64,000 nt of DNA from the NCBI RefSeq assembly GCF_021474405.1, contig NZ_JAKEIO010000011.1:1-64000 (forward strand), given 5' to 3'. Of this stretch, positions 57,224 to 64,000 are shown one piece after another. The position numbers were made by a program, and so were the translations under genes. Position 1 is the first letter of the stretch; every line of letters starts with the position of its first letter. This DNA comes from [Streptosporangium] indianense (GTDB lineage: Bacteria > Actinomycetota > Actinomycetes > Streptomycetales > Streptomycetaceae). The notes under the pieces were generated by a model that did no database searches, was not told where the DNA came from, and was given only the letters and a program-made list of their open reading frames with translations.

Positions 57224-58969
57224 TTACTTCGAGGAGCTCATCAGCAGGTAGTCGTACATGCCGAGGTAGGCCTGCGTGACGGTGACGTTCTGCGCGGACG
57301 TCGGCCGGAGCAGCAGGTTCTTGCGGTAGACCAGCGGGACGACCGAGGCGTTGTCGAGCACCATCTTGTCGATCTCACCCCAGGCCTTGGTGCGGGCCGC
57401 GTCGTCGGTGTTGGCGATCGCGTCCGTCAGGGCCTTGTTGATCTTCGGGTCGTCCAGCTCCATCAGGTTGTTGCCGCCGGAGGGCTTGATGGCGGCACCG
57501 TTGACGATCTGGTCGAGGAAGCCGTAGCCGGTCGGCCAGTCGGCGCCCCACGCCATCGAGAGCATGCCGAGCTTGTTGTCGTGGACGTAGCTCGGGACAC
57601 CGGCGAAGTTCGAGAAGTACTTGCCGGAGGGGAACTGCTTGATCTCGATGTTGATGCCGATCTTCTTCAGCGACGCCTGGATGGCGGTCGCCGCGGCAAC
57701 CTCGGCGGGGCGGTCGGAGCGCGCCGTCAGGATCGTGTTGAAGCCGTTCGGCTTGCCGCACGCCTTCAGGGCTTCCTTGGCCTTGGCCACGTCACCCTTG
57801 TGACCGTCGGTCGCGTAGGTGTCGAACTTGGTGTAGCCGTTCACCGACGGCGGCAGCAGCGTGGTCGCCACGTCGCCCTTCGGGGAACCGCCCATGGCGT
57901 CGAGCACCGACTGCTTGTCGAGGCCCCACTGCACGGCCTTGCGGCAGTCGGCGTTGTCGAACGGCTTCACGTTCACGTTGAGCGCGATGTACTGCGTGGC
58001 GCCCGCGTAGGAGCTGTCGGTCTGGTTGGCGTACTTGCCGCGCAGCACCTTCGGCTGGGTCTGCGGCTGCACACCGGTGCCGGCCGCGTCAGCCGTGATC
58101 TTGTCGGACAGCAGGTTGTTGTCGACCGTGACGGGGTTGACCTTGAACTTGATCGTGATCTTGTCCGGCAGGGCCTTGCGGATCGGGTCCGTCTTGGCGT
58201 CCCACTGCTTGTTGCGCACGAGGGTGGCGCCGCGGCCCTCCTCGTAGGACTGGAACTGGTACGGGCCGGTGGACTGGATCGCCTGGACGTACTTGGCACC
58301 GGTGTCCTTCGCCTGCGGCACGGGGGCCGTCTGCGAGAAGGTCGCCAGGTAGTCGAAGTCGGCGAACGGCTGCTTCAGCTTGAAGACGATCGTCCGGTCG
58401 TCCGGCGTCTCGATGGACTTGATGCCCTCGGCGGACTTGTCCTTGTAGGGGCCCTTGTACTTGTCGCCGCCCTCCAGGTACGACTTGAAGTACGTCGGGC
58501 CGTTGGACAGCGCCTCGGGCGCGAAGTTGGAGCGCTCGATGGCGTACTTCACGTCCTTGGACGTCACCGGGGTGCCGTCCTGGAACTTCACACCGGCACG
58601 CAGCTTGTACGTCCAGGTCTTGGCGTCCGGGCTGGACTTGCCGAGCCCCTCCGCGAGGTCCGGCACGACCTCCAGGCCGGCCTTGCCCGCCGCCGGCTTG
58701 AACGTGGTGAGCGTCCGGCCGTAGAGGCGGGAGAAGTTCTGGACCCAGCCGTAGTACGTGTTGCCCGGGTCGAGGGAGTCCGGGACGTCCGAGTGCTCGT
58801 ACGTGACCGTTCCTCCCTTCTTGTCGGACGCGTTGACGATCGAGTTCAGCGCGGCGTCCTTCTTGCCGTTGCCTCCCCCGTCGTTGTCGTCGCCTCCGCC
58901 GCACGCGGCGGCACCCAGCGACAGTGCCAGGACCGACGCAACGCCGGCGGTCACCCTTCTCGTCTTCAC
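57224..58969 (-). CDS. Oligopeptide ABC transporter substrate-binding lipoprotein
   Basis: 581 aa from GTG 58969 (KTRRVTAGVASVLALSLGAAAC), with GAGGGGG nine bases upstream; the earlier in-frame starts at 58999 and 58987 would lengthen the signal peptide. Lipobox LGAAAC gives an exported, lipid-anchored protein. SBP_bac_5 family: SLDPGNTYYGWVQNFSRLYG, KLRAGVKFQDGTPVTSKDVK and MAWGADWPTGYGFLDQ. It captures peptides for the dppBCDF-type importer. Its place between the two permease genes is unusual (order C-SBP-B-D-F). Confidence 0.91.
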   Translation of the reverse strand: MKTRRVTAGVASVLALSLGAAACGGGDDNDGGGNGKKDAALNSIVNASDKKGGTVTYEHSDVPDSLDPGNTYYGWVQNFSRLYGRTLTTFKPAAGKAGLEVVPDLAEGLGKSSPDAKTWTYKLRAGVKFQDGTPVTSKDVKYAIERSNFAPEALSNGPTYFKSYLEGGDKYKGPYKDKSAEGIKSIETPDDRTIVFKLKQPFADFDYLATFSQTAPVPQAKDTGAKYVQAIQSTGPYQFQSYEEGRGATLVRNKQWDAKTDPIRKALPDKITIKFKVNPVTVDNNLLSDKITADAAGTGVQPQTQPKVLRGKYANQTDSSYAGATQYIALNVNVKPFDNADCRKAVQWGLDKQSVLDAMGGSPKGDVATTLLPPSVNGYTKFDTYATDGHKGDVAKAKEALKACGKPNGFNTILTARSDRPAEVAAATAIQASLKKIGINIEIKQFPSGKYFSNFAGVPSYVHDNKLGMLSMAWGADWPTGYGFLDQIVNGAAIKPSGGNNLMELDDPKINKALTDAIANTDDAARTKAWGEIDKMVLDNASVVPLVYRKNLLLRPTSAQNVTVTQAYLGMYDYLLMSSSK

Positions 58970-58995
58970 CTGAGGAAGCCCCCTCATTCGATGGA

Positions 58996-59994
58996 TCACT
59001 TGCTGCGAGGGTCGAGGGCGTCACGCAGCCCGTCACCCAGCAGGTTGAAGGCCAGGACGGTGATGAAGATCGCCAGTCCGGGCACGAACATGTACTGCGG
59101 ATCAGCCGTGTAGAGATCCACAGCGTTGCTGAGCATGCCGCCCCAGGAAGCCTGCGGCGGAGCGATACCGACGCCGAGGAAGCTCAGCGCGGCCTCGAAC
59201 AGGATGTTCGTCGGAATGATCAGCGTCGCGTAGACGAGGATCGGTGCGACGAGGTTCGGGAGGAGCTCCCGGAACAGGACGTACGGGCCGCGTGCCCCGA
59301 GGCTCGTGGACGCCTCGATGAACTCCCGCTTGCGCAGGGTCATCGTCTGGGCGCGCACGATGCGGCCGATGTACGGCCAGCTGAAGAAGCCGATCACGAA
59401 GATCAGCACGCAGATGCGCAGCGACAGGCCTTCGAGGCCGAAGAACCCGTCCTGCACGGAGGCGGAGATCGAGATGGCGAACAGCAGGAGCGGGAAGGCC
59501 AGGAAGGTGTCCATCAGCCTGCTGATCACACTGTCGATCCAGCCGCCGTAGTACCCGGCGACGACACCGAGCACGGTGCCGAGGCACACGGACAGCAGCG
59601 TGGCGCCGCCCGCGACCAGAAGGGAGACCCAGGAGCCGTCGATGATGCGGGCGAGCATGTCACGGCCGTACTGGGGGTCCACGCCCAGCGGGTGGTCCCA
59701 GCTCATGCCTCCCCAGCCGCCCTTGGGGGCGAGCAGCGCGGGGTCGATGAGGTCCTGGTTGAACTTGTTGGGATCGAGGTTGAAGATCCACTGGATCGGC
59801 TTGGAGAACACCGCCATCAGCGTGAGCAGGATGACGACGACGCCTCCCGCCATCGCCACCTTGTCCCGCTTGAAGCGCATCCAGGCGATCTGGGTGAGCG
59901 AGCGCCCTTCGATCTGGCTCTTCTTGACCCCGGAGAGCACGGCCTCGGGCTGTGCTCCGGCTTCCGCCCCGGTGGTCTCGATCGGTGCGGTCAC
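58996..59994 (-). CDS. Peptide ABC transporter permease (DppC/OppC type)
   Basis: 332 aa, with the N-terminal OppC_N helix (VAMAGGVVVILLTLMAVFSK) and five further helices; the BPD motif is REFIEASTSLGARGPYVLFR. GTG 59994 has GAGGGG 11 bases upstream. First gene of the operon; its stop overlaps an early alternative start of the substrate-binding protein gene (GTGA at 58996-58999). Confidence 0.91.
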   Translation of the reverse strand: MTAPIETTGAEAGAQPEAVLSGVKKSQIEGRSLTQIAWMRFKRDKVAMAGGVVVILLTLMAVFSKPIQWIFNLDPNKFNQDLIDPALLAPKGGWGGMSWDHPLGVDPQYGRDMLARIIDGSWVSLLVAGGATLLSVCLGTVLGVVAGYYGGWIDSVISRLMDTFLAFPLLLFAISISASVQDGFFGLEGLSLRICVLIFVIGFFSWPYIGRIVRAQTMTLRKREFIEASTSLGARGPYVLFRELLPNLVAPILVYATLIIPTNILFEAALSFLGVGIAPPQASWGGMLSNAVDLYTADPQYMFVPGLAIFITVLAFNLLGDGLRDALDPRSK

Positions 59995-60337
59995 GGTGCG
60001 ATTGACCCCTCTCGGGCCGGCGGTCGCCGAGCCCCTGGTGCCGCTGTAGCGGTTTTGTTTGTCTCGTACACGAGACCGACCCGGCCCGTGTCTTGCGGGG
60101 AGTCTTCAACGCTTTGGCGATCTGTTGCCAGACTTGGCGGTGAAAGGATGCGTAAACGTGATGCTGTCTGCGGGGTTCCGTTATCCGGACAACGGGTAAC
60201 AGGGGTCGGACACCCCAGGACAAGGGCATTTTAGGACAAGCTCTAACTTTTCACCCGCATCTACGCGCGAAGAGGTGAGCAATCGTCGCGTTACGGGGAG
60301 GGTGCGGAGGAGGCCGCCGGGGGCGACTTCCAGCCGG
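59995..60337 (-). promoter_or_regulatory. 343-bp control region of the peptide ABC operon
   Basis: No gene is seen here. It holds a perfect palindrome GTCTCGTACACGAGAC (60061-60076) about 67 bp before the dppC-type start, and a set of repeats on the minus strand: CTTGTCCT at 60240-60233 and 60224-60217, and TTGTCCG at 60192-60186. GGGGTGTCCGACCCC (60202-60216) is a further inverted repeat. The TTGTCC motifs resemble -35 boxes or an activator site; no convincing -10 was found. Confidence 0.5.
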
Positions 60338-61138
60338 TCAGTACCGGCCCTGGGCCGGAGGGTAGCCGTAGCCGGAGGCGGGCGCCTGGACCGGGGCGGT
60401 GGCATGGGCCTCGCGGTCGTAGAACGGGCGGGCCTTCGCGCGCAGCCACATGGCGACCGGGTCGTGCTCGTCGGACATGGCGACGGTCGACACGGGCAGC
60501 CCGTCCGGTACGGCTCCGAGAGACTGCTGCATCATCGCGCGCACCGAGTCCACGGCCTGCGGCGAGGTGTCGTACACGTCCAGTCCGATGGCGAGATACG
60601 GCGCTCCCAGCGCGGGCTGCACCCAGGCGCGGCGCAGCGAGCGGACGGCCGGGGTGCGGTGGGCGTTCTGCGCGAGCAGGGCGTAGAACTGCGGGATCTC
60701 GATGGCCGGTTCGGACAGGCGCAGGGGTCCGGCGGGCTGACGGTCCAGGCCCGTGGCGATCCGGCGCAGGTCGAGCCAGGGGATGCCGACCCCGCCGCCC
60801 GGGGCGTGCGGGTTGAGCCAGAGGCCGTAGTGGTCGGGGTAGAGGGCACGGGCGACGTCGAGTCCGTCGATCACCTCGTACGAGCGGTTCCAGCCGCTGG
60901 CGGAGAGCTCCTGGGCGGAGGTCACGCAGGGCGCGTAGCCGTGGCCGTCGACGTCCATGTTCCCGTACTGGGCGTCGGGCGAGCCGGCCTGACCCTGCCA
61001 CAGGAGCATCCAGATCTGGCCGGTGTGCGGGGTCGCGAGCGCGCGCAGGAGTGCCTCGTAGGCGTCGTAGCGCCCGGGCGTGACCTGGCGCAGCATGTGC
61101 TCGACCTGTCCGGCCGCAGCCGTGCCGCTCGCGCTCAC
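60338..61138 (-). CDS. SseB-family protein 1
   Basis: 266 aa from GTG 61138 (SASGTAAAGQVEHMLRQVTP), preceded by GGGG; an upstream TTG at 61159 is less likely. N-terminal SseB domain (about 15-130) and C-terminal SseB_C domain ending WLRAKARPFYDR. The tail is Pro/Tyr-rich (YGYPPAQGRY). E. coli SseB causes enhanced serine sensitivity when overproduced; the biochemical role is unknown. A paralogue follows upstream. Confidence 0.8.
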   Translation of the reverse strand: MSASGTAAAGQVEHMLRQVTPGRYDAYEALLRALATPHTGQIWMLLWQGQAGSPDAQYGNMDVDGHGYAPCVTSAQELSASGWNRSYEVIDGLDVARALYPDHYGLWLNPHAPGGGVGIPWLDLRRIATGLDRQPAGPLRLSEPAIEIPQFYALLAQNAHRTPAVRSLRRAWVQPALGAPYLAIGLDVYDTSPQAVDSVRAMMQQSLGAVPDGLPVSTVAMSDEHDPVAMWLRAKARPFYDREAHATAPVQAPASGYGYPPAQGRY

Positions 61139-61231
61139 CTTTACCGCCCCTTCGTACAACGCCTCGACGGTGCCCTAGCTTAAGCCCGCAGGGGAGCCGG
61201 GGGATTATGCCGTCGGGCGGGGGCGGGTCGT

Positions 61232-61266
61232 GTGCGGTTGACCGCGCCCACGCGGCGGAGCCGCAC
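61232..61266 (-). terminator. Terminator between the two SseB-like genes
   Basis: GTGCGG (61232-61237) pairs with CCGCAC (61261-61266), and CCGCG with CGCGG inside. It lies 34 bp beyond the stop of SseB 2. Confidence 0.6.
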
Positions 61267-61299
61267 GATGTCACAGCCCCGCGCCCCGGAGGCGATTGC

Positions 61300-62088
61300 C
61301 TACCGCTGGTAGAAGGGCCGGACCCTCTCCCGCATCCAGTTGCCCACCGGGTCCTCCGTCACGTCGAGGAGCACCAGGTTCACCGGCCAGGGGGCCGGGG
61401 CCGTGGTGACGGCACGGGTGAGGGCGTCCAGGGGGAGGACGCGCAGGTCGCCCTCCCACTGGGAGAGTTCGACGCCGACGAACATCACCGGGTCGGCGGT
61501 CTCGATCGCGGCGAGGCAGCGGCGGGCGGTGACGACGACGCCGGTCGCCTCGAACTCGGCGGAGGCGGCGGCCAGGAAGTCCAGCGGGTCGTCCTGCCAG
61601 TCAGGCTCGAAGAGGCGGACCCGGCCGCCGCTCGCGGGGCCGTCCAGCGGGGTGCGGCCGGCCCGGCACAGCTCGGCCACGGCGGGCGGCGGGAGCGGGA
61701 TGCCGACCACACCGCCCGGGTTGACGGCTATCCCCGCGTGCGGGGGCAGGCCGCGGGCGAACTCCACCGCGGGCGCGATGGTGTACGACATGTGCGAGCC
61801 GGCGACCTGGCGGAACTGCTCCTCGGAGCTGAACACCGGTACGAACGCCTGGCCGTCGATCTCGATGCCGGGCAGGTCGAGGGGACCGCTGTGCGGGCCG
61901 CCGCCGTTGGGCAGCGGGATCCAGACGAAGCTCCGGCCCAGCACCTCGACGATCCGCCCGCCGGCCGCCGGTCCGGCGCCGAGGGAGGCCGAGAGCACCT
62001 CCTCCAGCTCGTTGCCGGGCCAGCCACCGTGCGGGTGGGTCTGCGTGTGCGCCGGGAAGTCCGCGGAGAAGTCCGCCGGGATGTCCAT
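61300..62088 (-). CDS. SseB-family protein 2
   Basis: 262 aa. Begins ATG 62088 (MDIPADFSADFPAHTQTHPH). N-terminal SseB domain (ELEEVLSASLGAGPAAGGRI, VFSSEEQFRQVAGSHMSYTI) and SseB_C ending WMRERVRPFYQR, the same closing motif as the neighbour. The two share domain order but little sequence elsewhere, so they are old paralogues. They lie beside the glycine-riboswitch-controlled gcvT, a fitting place for a serine-related function, which is inference. Confidence 0.82.
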   Translation of the reverse strand: MDIPADFSADFPAHTQTHPHGGWPGNELEEVLSASLGAGPAAGGRIVEVLGRSFVWIPLPNGGGPHSGPLDLPGIEIDGQAFVPVFSSEEQFRQVAGSHMSYTIAPAVEFARGLPPHAGIAVNPGGVVGIPLPPPAVAELCRAGRTPLDGPASGGRVRLFEPDWQDDPLDFLAAASAEFEATGVVVTARRCLAAIETADPVMFVGVELSQWEGDLRVLPLDALTRAVTTAPAPWPVNLVLLDVTEDPVGNWMRERVRPFYQR

Positions 62089-62130
62089 CTGCCTACCGCC
62101 TGCCTGGAACCACTGCTGTGGCTCAAAAGG

Positions 62131-62862
62131 CTAACGGCTGACGGACTGCGGGCGGCATGGGTGATGCCGGCTCGTGGACGCGGGCGCGGTTCCGCCCGTG
62201 AAGCCGATGCTGTGGAGGCTGTCCGCCGCGTCCCGGTCGGCCAGGACGGCCGAACCGCAGCCCGCCGGGAGATCACCGCGCTCCACCGCCCGCAGCAGGC
62301 GGGTGCTCGCCGCGCGGTGGCGCAGGAACGCGTAGCGCGAGACACCGCGGCCGCGGTCGCGCTGACCTGCCAAGGCCTGTTCGGGCGTGACGTCGAGGAG
62401 GAGCAGGTGCAGGGTGCCGCCGCGGCGGCGGGCTTCGCGGGCGAGCCAGCGGCGGACCCAGGCCTGGGTGCCGCAGTCGTGCACCACGACGCCCTCGCCC
62501 GTGCGCAGGGCGCGGCGCAGCCCGGCGTAGTGGGCGAGACGGACGAGCGGCCGGTAGAGCGCGTACGGCAGGGCGCGCGGCATGCGGCGGGCCCAGCGGT
62601 CACGGGTGTCCTGGGAGTCGATGCGCCGGCCCGGCACGGTGCGCCGCATCAGGGTGGACTTGCCGCTGCCGGGCAGGCCCGTGACCACGACGAGGTCGCG
62701 GGGGCCGAACAGCAGCGCGCGCGGCCCGCGGCCGGCGCGGTCGCGCAGATCGCGGACGACCGGTGCCGGTGCCGGCACCGGAGCGCCGGCCGCCCGGGCC
62801 GGAGCGGCCGGCTGCTCGGGCAGCGCGATGCCCGTCGTCGCGTACGCGGTGGTCCTGTTCAC
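62131..62862 (-). CDS. P-loop kinase-like ATPase
   Basis: 243 aa from GTG 62862, with GAGGA eight bases upstream. After a Pro/Ala-rich N-terminus, Walker A GLPGSGKSTL (about residues 61-70) begins a compact P-loop domain of the AAA_33/zeta-toxin-like kinase group, with VVVHDCGTQAWVRRWLAREA and LHLLLLDVTPEQALAGQRDR as later strands. It may phosphorylate a small molecule; no antitoxin gene is adjacent, so a toxin role is not supported. TACACT at 62915-62910 is a possible -10 box. Confidence 0.75.
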   Translation of the reverse strand: MNRTTAYATTGIALPEQPAAPARAAGAPVPAPAPVVRDLRDRAGRGPRALLFGPRDLVVVTGLPGSGKSTLMRRTVPGRRIDSQDTRDRWARRMPRALPYALYRPLVRLAHYAGLRRALRTGEGVVVHDCGTQAWVRRWLAREARRRGGTLHLLLLDVTPEQALAGQRDRGRGVSRYAFLRHRAASTRLLRAVERGDLPAGCGSAVLADRDAADSLHSIGFTGGTAPASTSRHHPCRPQSVSR

Positions 62863-63084
62863 CGTGATCGTCCTCCCCTGGGGCCAGGTACGGAGTCCCA
62901 TCCCCGCCGAGTGTAAAGAGAAGGTAATGCCGCAGGCCTCTCCATTTCGTGCTCGTCCTGCAACAGGGCTGCTACAGGACGCCGTGCCCGGCGCGTGGGA
63001 CTCGTGCACTCCCTGGGAAAGGTCCCCCTGCCGCGCCGGAAGGATGCGTGCAATGATGTGCGCGCCAACTGCATACCGGCCGTT
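62863..63084. other. Intergenic region before the glycine riboswitch
   Basis: Holds the promoters of the divergent P-loop gene and gcvT. GTCCTG/CAGGAC (about 62957-62982) can form a short hairpin. Expected gcvT -10 boxes near 63050-63060 are not clear. No ORF is supported. Confidence 0.4.
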
Positions 63085-63305
63085 TGAATCCGCGCGGGAG
63101 AGTTCCCAGCACCGCAAGAGCTGGGGCGCCGAAGGAGCAAGTCCCTCCCTTGAATCTCTCAGGCCCCGTTACCGCGCGGGCGAGGCACATCTGAAAAGCG
63201 GGCCACCTCCTCCGCACGCGAGGCGTGGCCCCACCCAAGGTGCAAGCCGTGTCCCGAGTGGTCATGGCGAACCTCTCAGGTTCCGATGACAGATGGGGAG
63301 GAACG
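63085..63305 (+). promoter_or_regulatory. Tandem glycine riboswitch of gcvT
   Basis: Two aptamers. The first (about 63091-63205) has GCGGGAGAG, GCGCCGAAGGAGCAAG and AATCTCTCAGGC followed by the closing GAAAAGCGGG. The second (about 63212-63303) has CCACCCAAGGTGCAAGCC, GAACCTCTCAGGTTCC and GACAGATGGGGAGG. These are the conserved glycine-aptamer sequences. Glycine binding turns gcv genes on in other bacteria. Confidence 0.9.
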
Positions 63306-63340
63306 ACCTCGCCCGTCATTGCCCTGGGAGACGACCGACT

Positions 63341-64000
63341 GTGAGCAGTACAGGAGAACTCCGTCACACCGCGCTCGATGCCCTGCATCGCTCGCTCGGC
63401 GCGACGATGACCGACTTCGCCGGCTGGGACATGCCCCTGCGCTACGGCTCCGAGCGCGACGAGCACACCGCCGTGCGCACCAAGGCCGGACTCTTCGACC
63501 TCTCCCACATGGGCGAGATCACCGTCACCGGCCCGCAGGCCGCCGCCCTGCTGGACTTCGCCCTGGTGGGCAACATCGGCGGGGTGAAGCCGGGCCGCGC
63601 CCGCTACACCATGATCTGCCGGGCCGACGGCGGCATCCTCGACGACCTGATCGTCTACCGGCTGGGCGAGACCGAGTACATGGTGGTCGCCAACGCCTCC
63701 AACGCCCAGGTGGTGCTGGACGCGCTGACCGAGCGCGCCGCCGGTTTCGACGCCGAGGTGCGCGACGACCGGGACGCCTACGCGCTGATCGCCGTGCAGG
63801 GCCCGGAGTCGCCCGGGATCCTGAAGTCCCTCACCGACGCCGACCTCGACGGCCTGAAGTACTACGCCGGGCTGCCCGGCACGGTCGCGGGCGTCCCGGC
63901 CCTGATCGCCCGCACCGGCTACACCGGCGAGGACGGCTTCGAGCTGTTCGTGAAGCCCGAGCACGCCGTCGAGCTGTGGCAGGCGCTGACCAAGGCCGGC
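63341..64000 (+). CDS. gcvT: Aminomethyltransferase (glycine cleavage T protein), partial
   Basis: Starts GTG 63341 with GGGAG 12 bases upstream, and the first 220 residues run to the window end without a stop. GCV_T features: DFAGWDMPLRYGSERDEHTA, DLSHMGEITVTGPQAAALL, YTMICRADGGILDDLIVYRL and ARTGYTGEDGFELFV. It transfers the methylene group from lipoyl-H protein to tetrahydrofolate. Regulated by the upstream riboswitch. Downstream genes, probably gcvH or glyA, are outside the window. Confidence 0.96.
   Translation, partial: MSSTGELRHTALDALHRSLGATMTDFAGWDMPLRYGSERDEHTAVRTKAGLFDLSHMGEITVTGPQAAALLDFALVGNIGGVKPGRARYTMICRADGGILDDLIVYRLGETEYMVVANASNAQVVLDALTERAAGFDAEVRDDRDAYALIAVQGPESPGILKSLTDADLDGLKYYAGLPGTVAGVPALIARTGYTGEDGFELFVKPEHAVELWQALTKAG

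Noticed and set aside
62131..62862. Zeta-toxin reading of the P-loop protein
   Set aside because: Walker A alone does not define a toxin, and there is no small antitoxin gene next to it.

Overview
The window is high-GC actinobacterial DNA and almost certainly comes from a Streptomyces chromosome core. The signs are near-uniform G/C at third codon positions, GTG and TTG starts, GTGA/ATGA stop-start overlaps, leaderless promoters, an abundant Streptomyces palindrome, and the gene content. From memory, not checked here, the gene order matches the S. coelicolor SCO5523-to-SCO5471 interval read in reverse. I see no tRNA, rRNA, CRISPR, insertion sequence, integrase or plasmid/phage origin.

Layout. 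Positions 1-17.2k are dominated by branched-chain and related amino-acid biosynthesis on the minus strand: ilvE, leuB, serA and the ilvB-ilvN-ilvC operon. The operon is headed by a 13-residue leader peptide containing Ile-Leu-Val-Leu and a terminator hairpin, a ribosome-mediated attenuator. Between these lie a secreted Tat phosphoesterase, a frameshifted AAC(2')-type acetyltransferase, the proline-catabolism pair putA-pruA with its divergent PucR-type regulator, and a TetR/MFS efflux pair around an 11-bp inverted-repeat operator.

17.2-32.9k: the membrane GGDEF-EAL protein CdgC with a degenerate EAL domain, a 2-hydroxyacid dehydrogenase, an aldo/keto reductase, a lipoprotein sugar dehydrogenase, a large LuxR-family ATPase regulator, several small Streptomyces proteins, an MMPL transporter coupled to a GNAT, and a methyltransferase followed by a 17-bp tandem array.

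33-50.5k: the housekeeping block gatC-gatA-(79-aa protein)-gatB, ligA, a MetE-like protein, mnmA and a cysteine desulfurase, an order also known in mycobacteria. It is interspersed with the second c-di-GMP enzyme RmdB (intact GGDEF and EAL), two further TetR systems (one just past 51 kb), and a methyltransferase-LOG pair.

51-64k: a TesB-like thioesterase, an esterase remnant, a TRIC-type channel, a complete five-gene oligopeptide ABC importer (dppC-SBP-dppB-dppD-dppF order), two adjacent SseB-like proteins, a P-loop kinase-like protein, and a tandem glycine riboswitch in front of gcvT, which runs off the window end.

No wholly new multi-gene system stands out. The items most worth a second look are the 79-aa protein coupled inside the gatCAB operon, the start codon of dppB buried in a 17-bp perfect hairpin, the 17-bp tandem array after the methyltransferase, the His-rich upstream ORF of cdgC, the SseB pair beside a glycine riboswitch, the CTAG-rich leaderless TetR promoter, and three decayed genes: aac(2'), a cupin with an internal deletion, and an esterase fragment.
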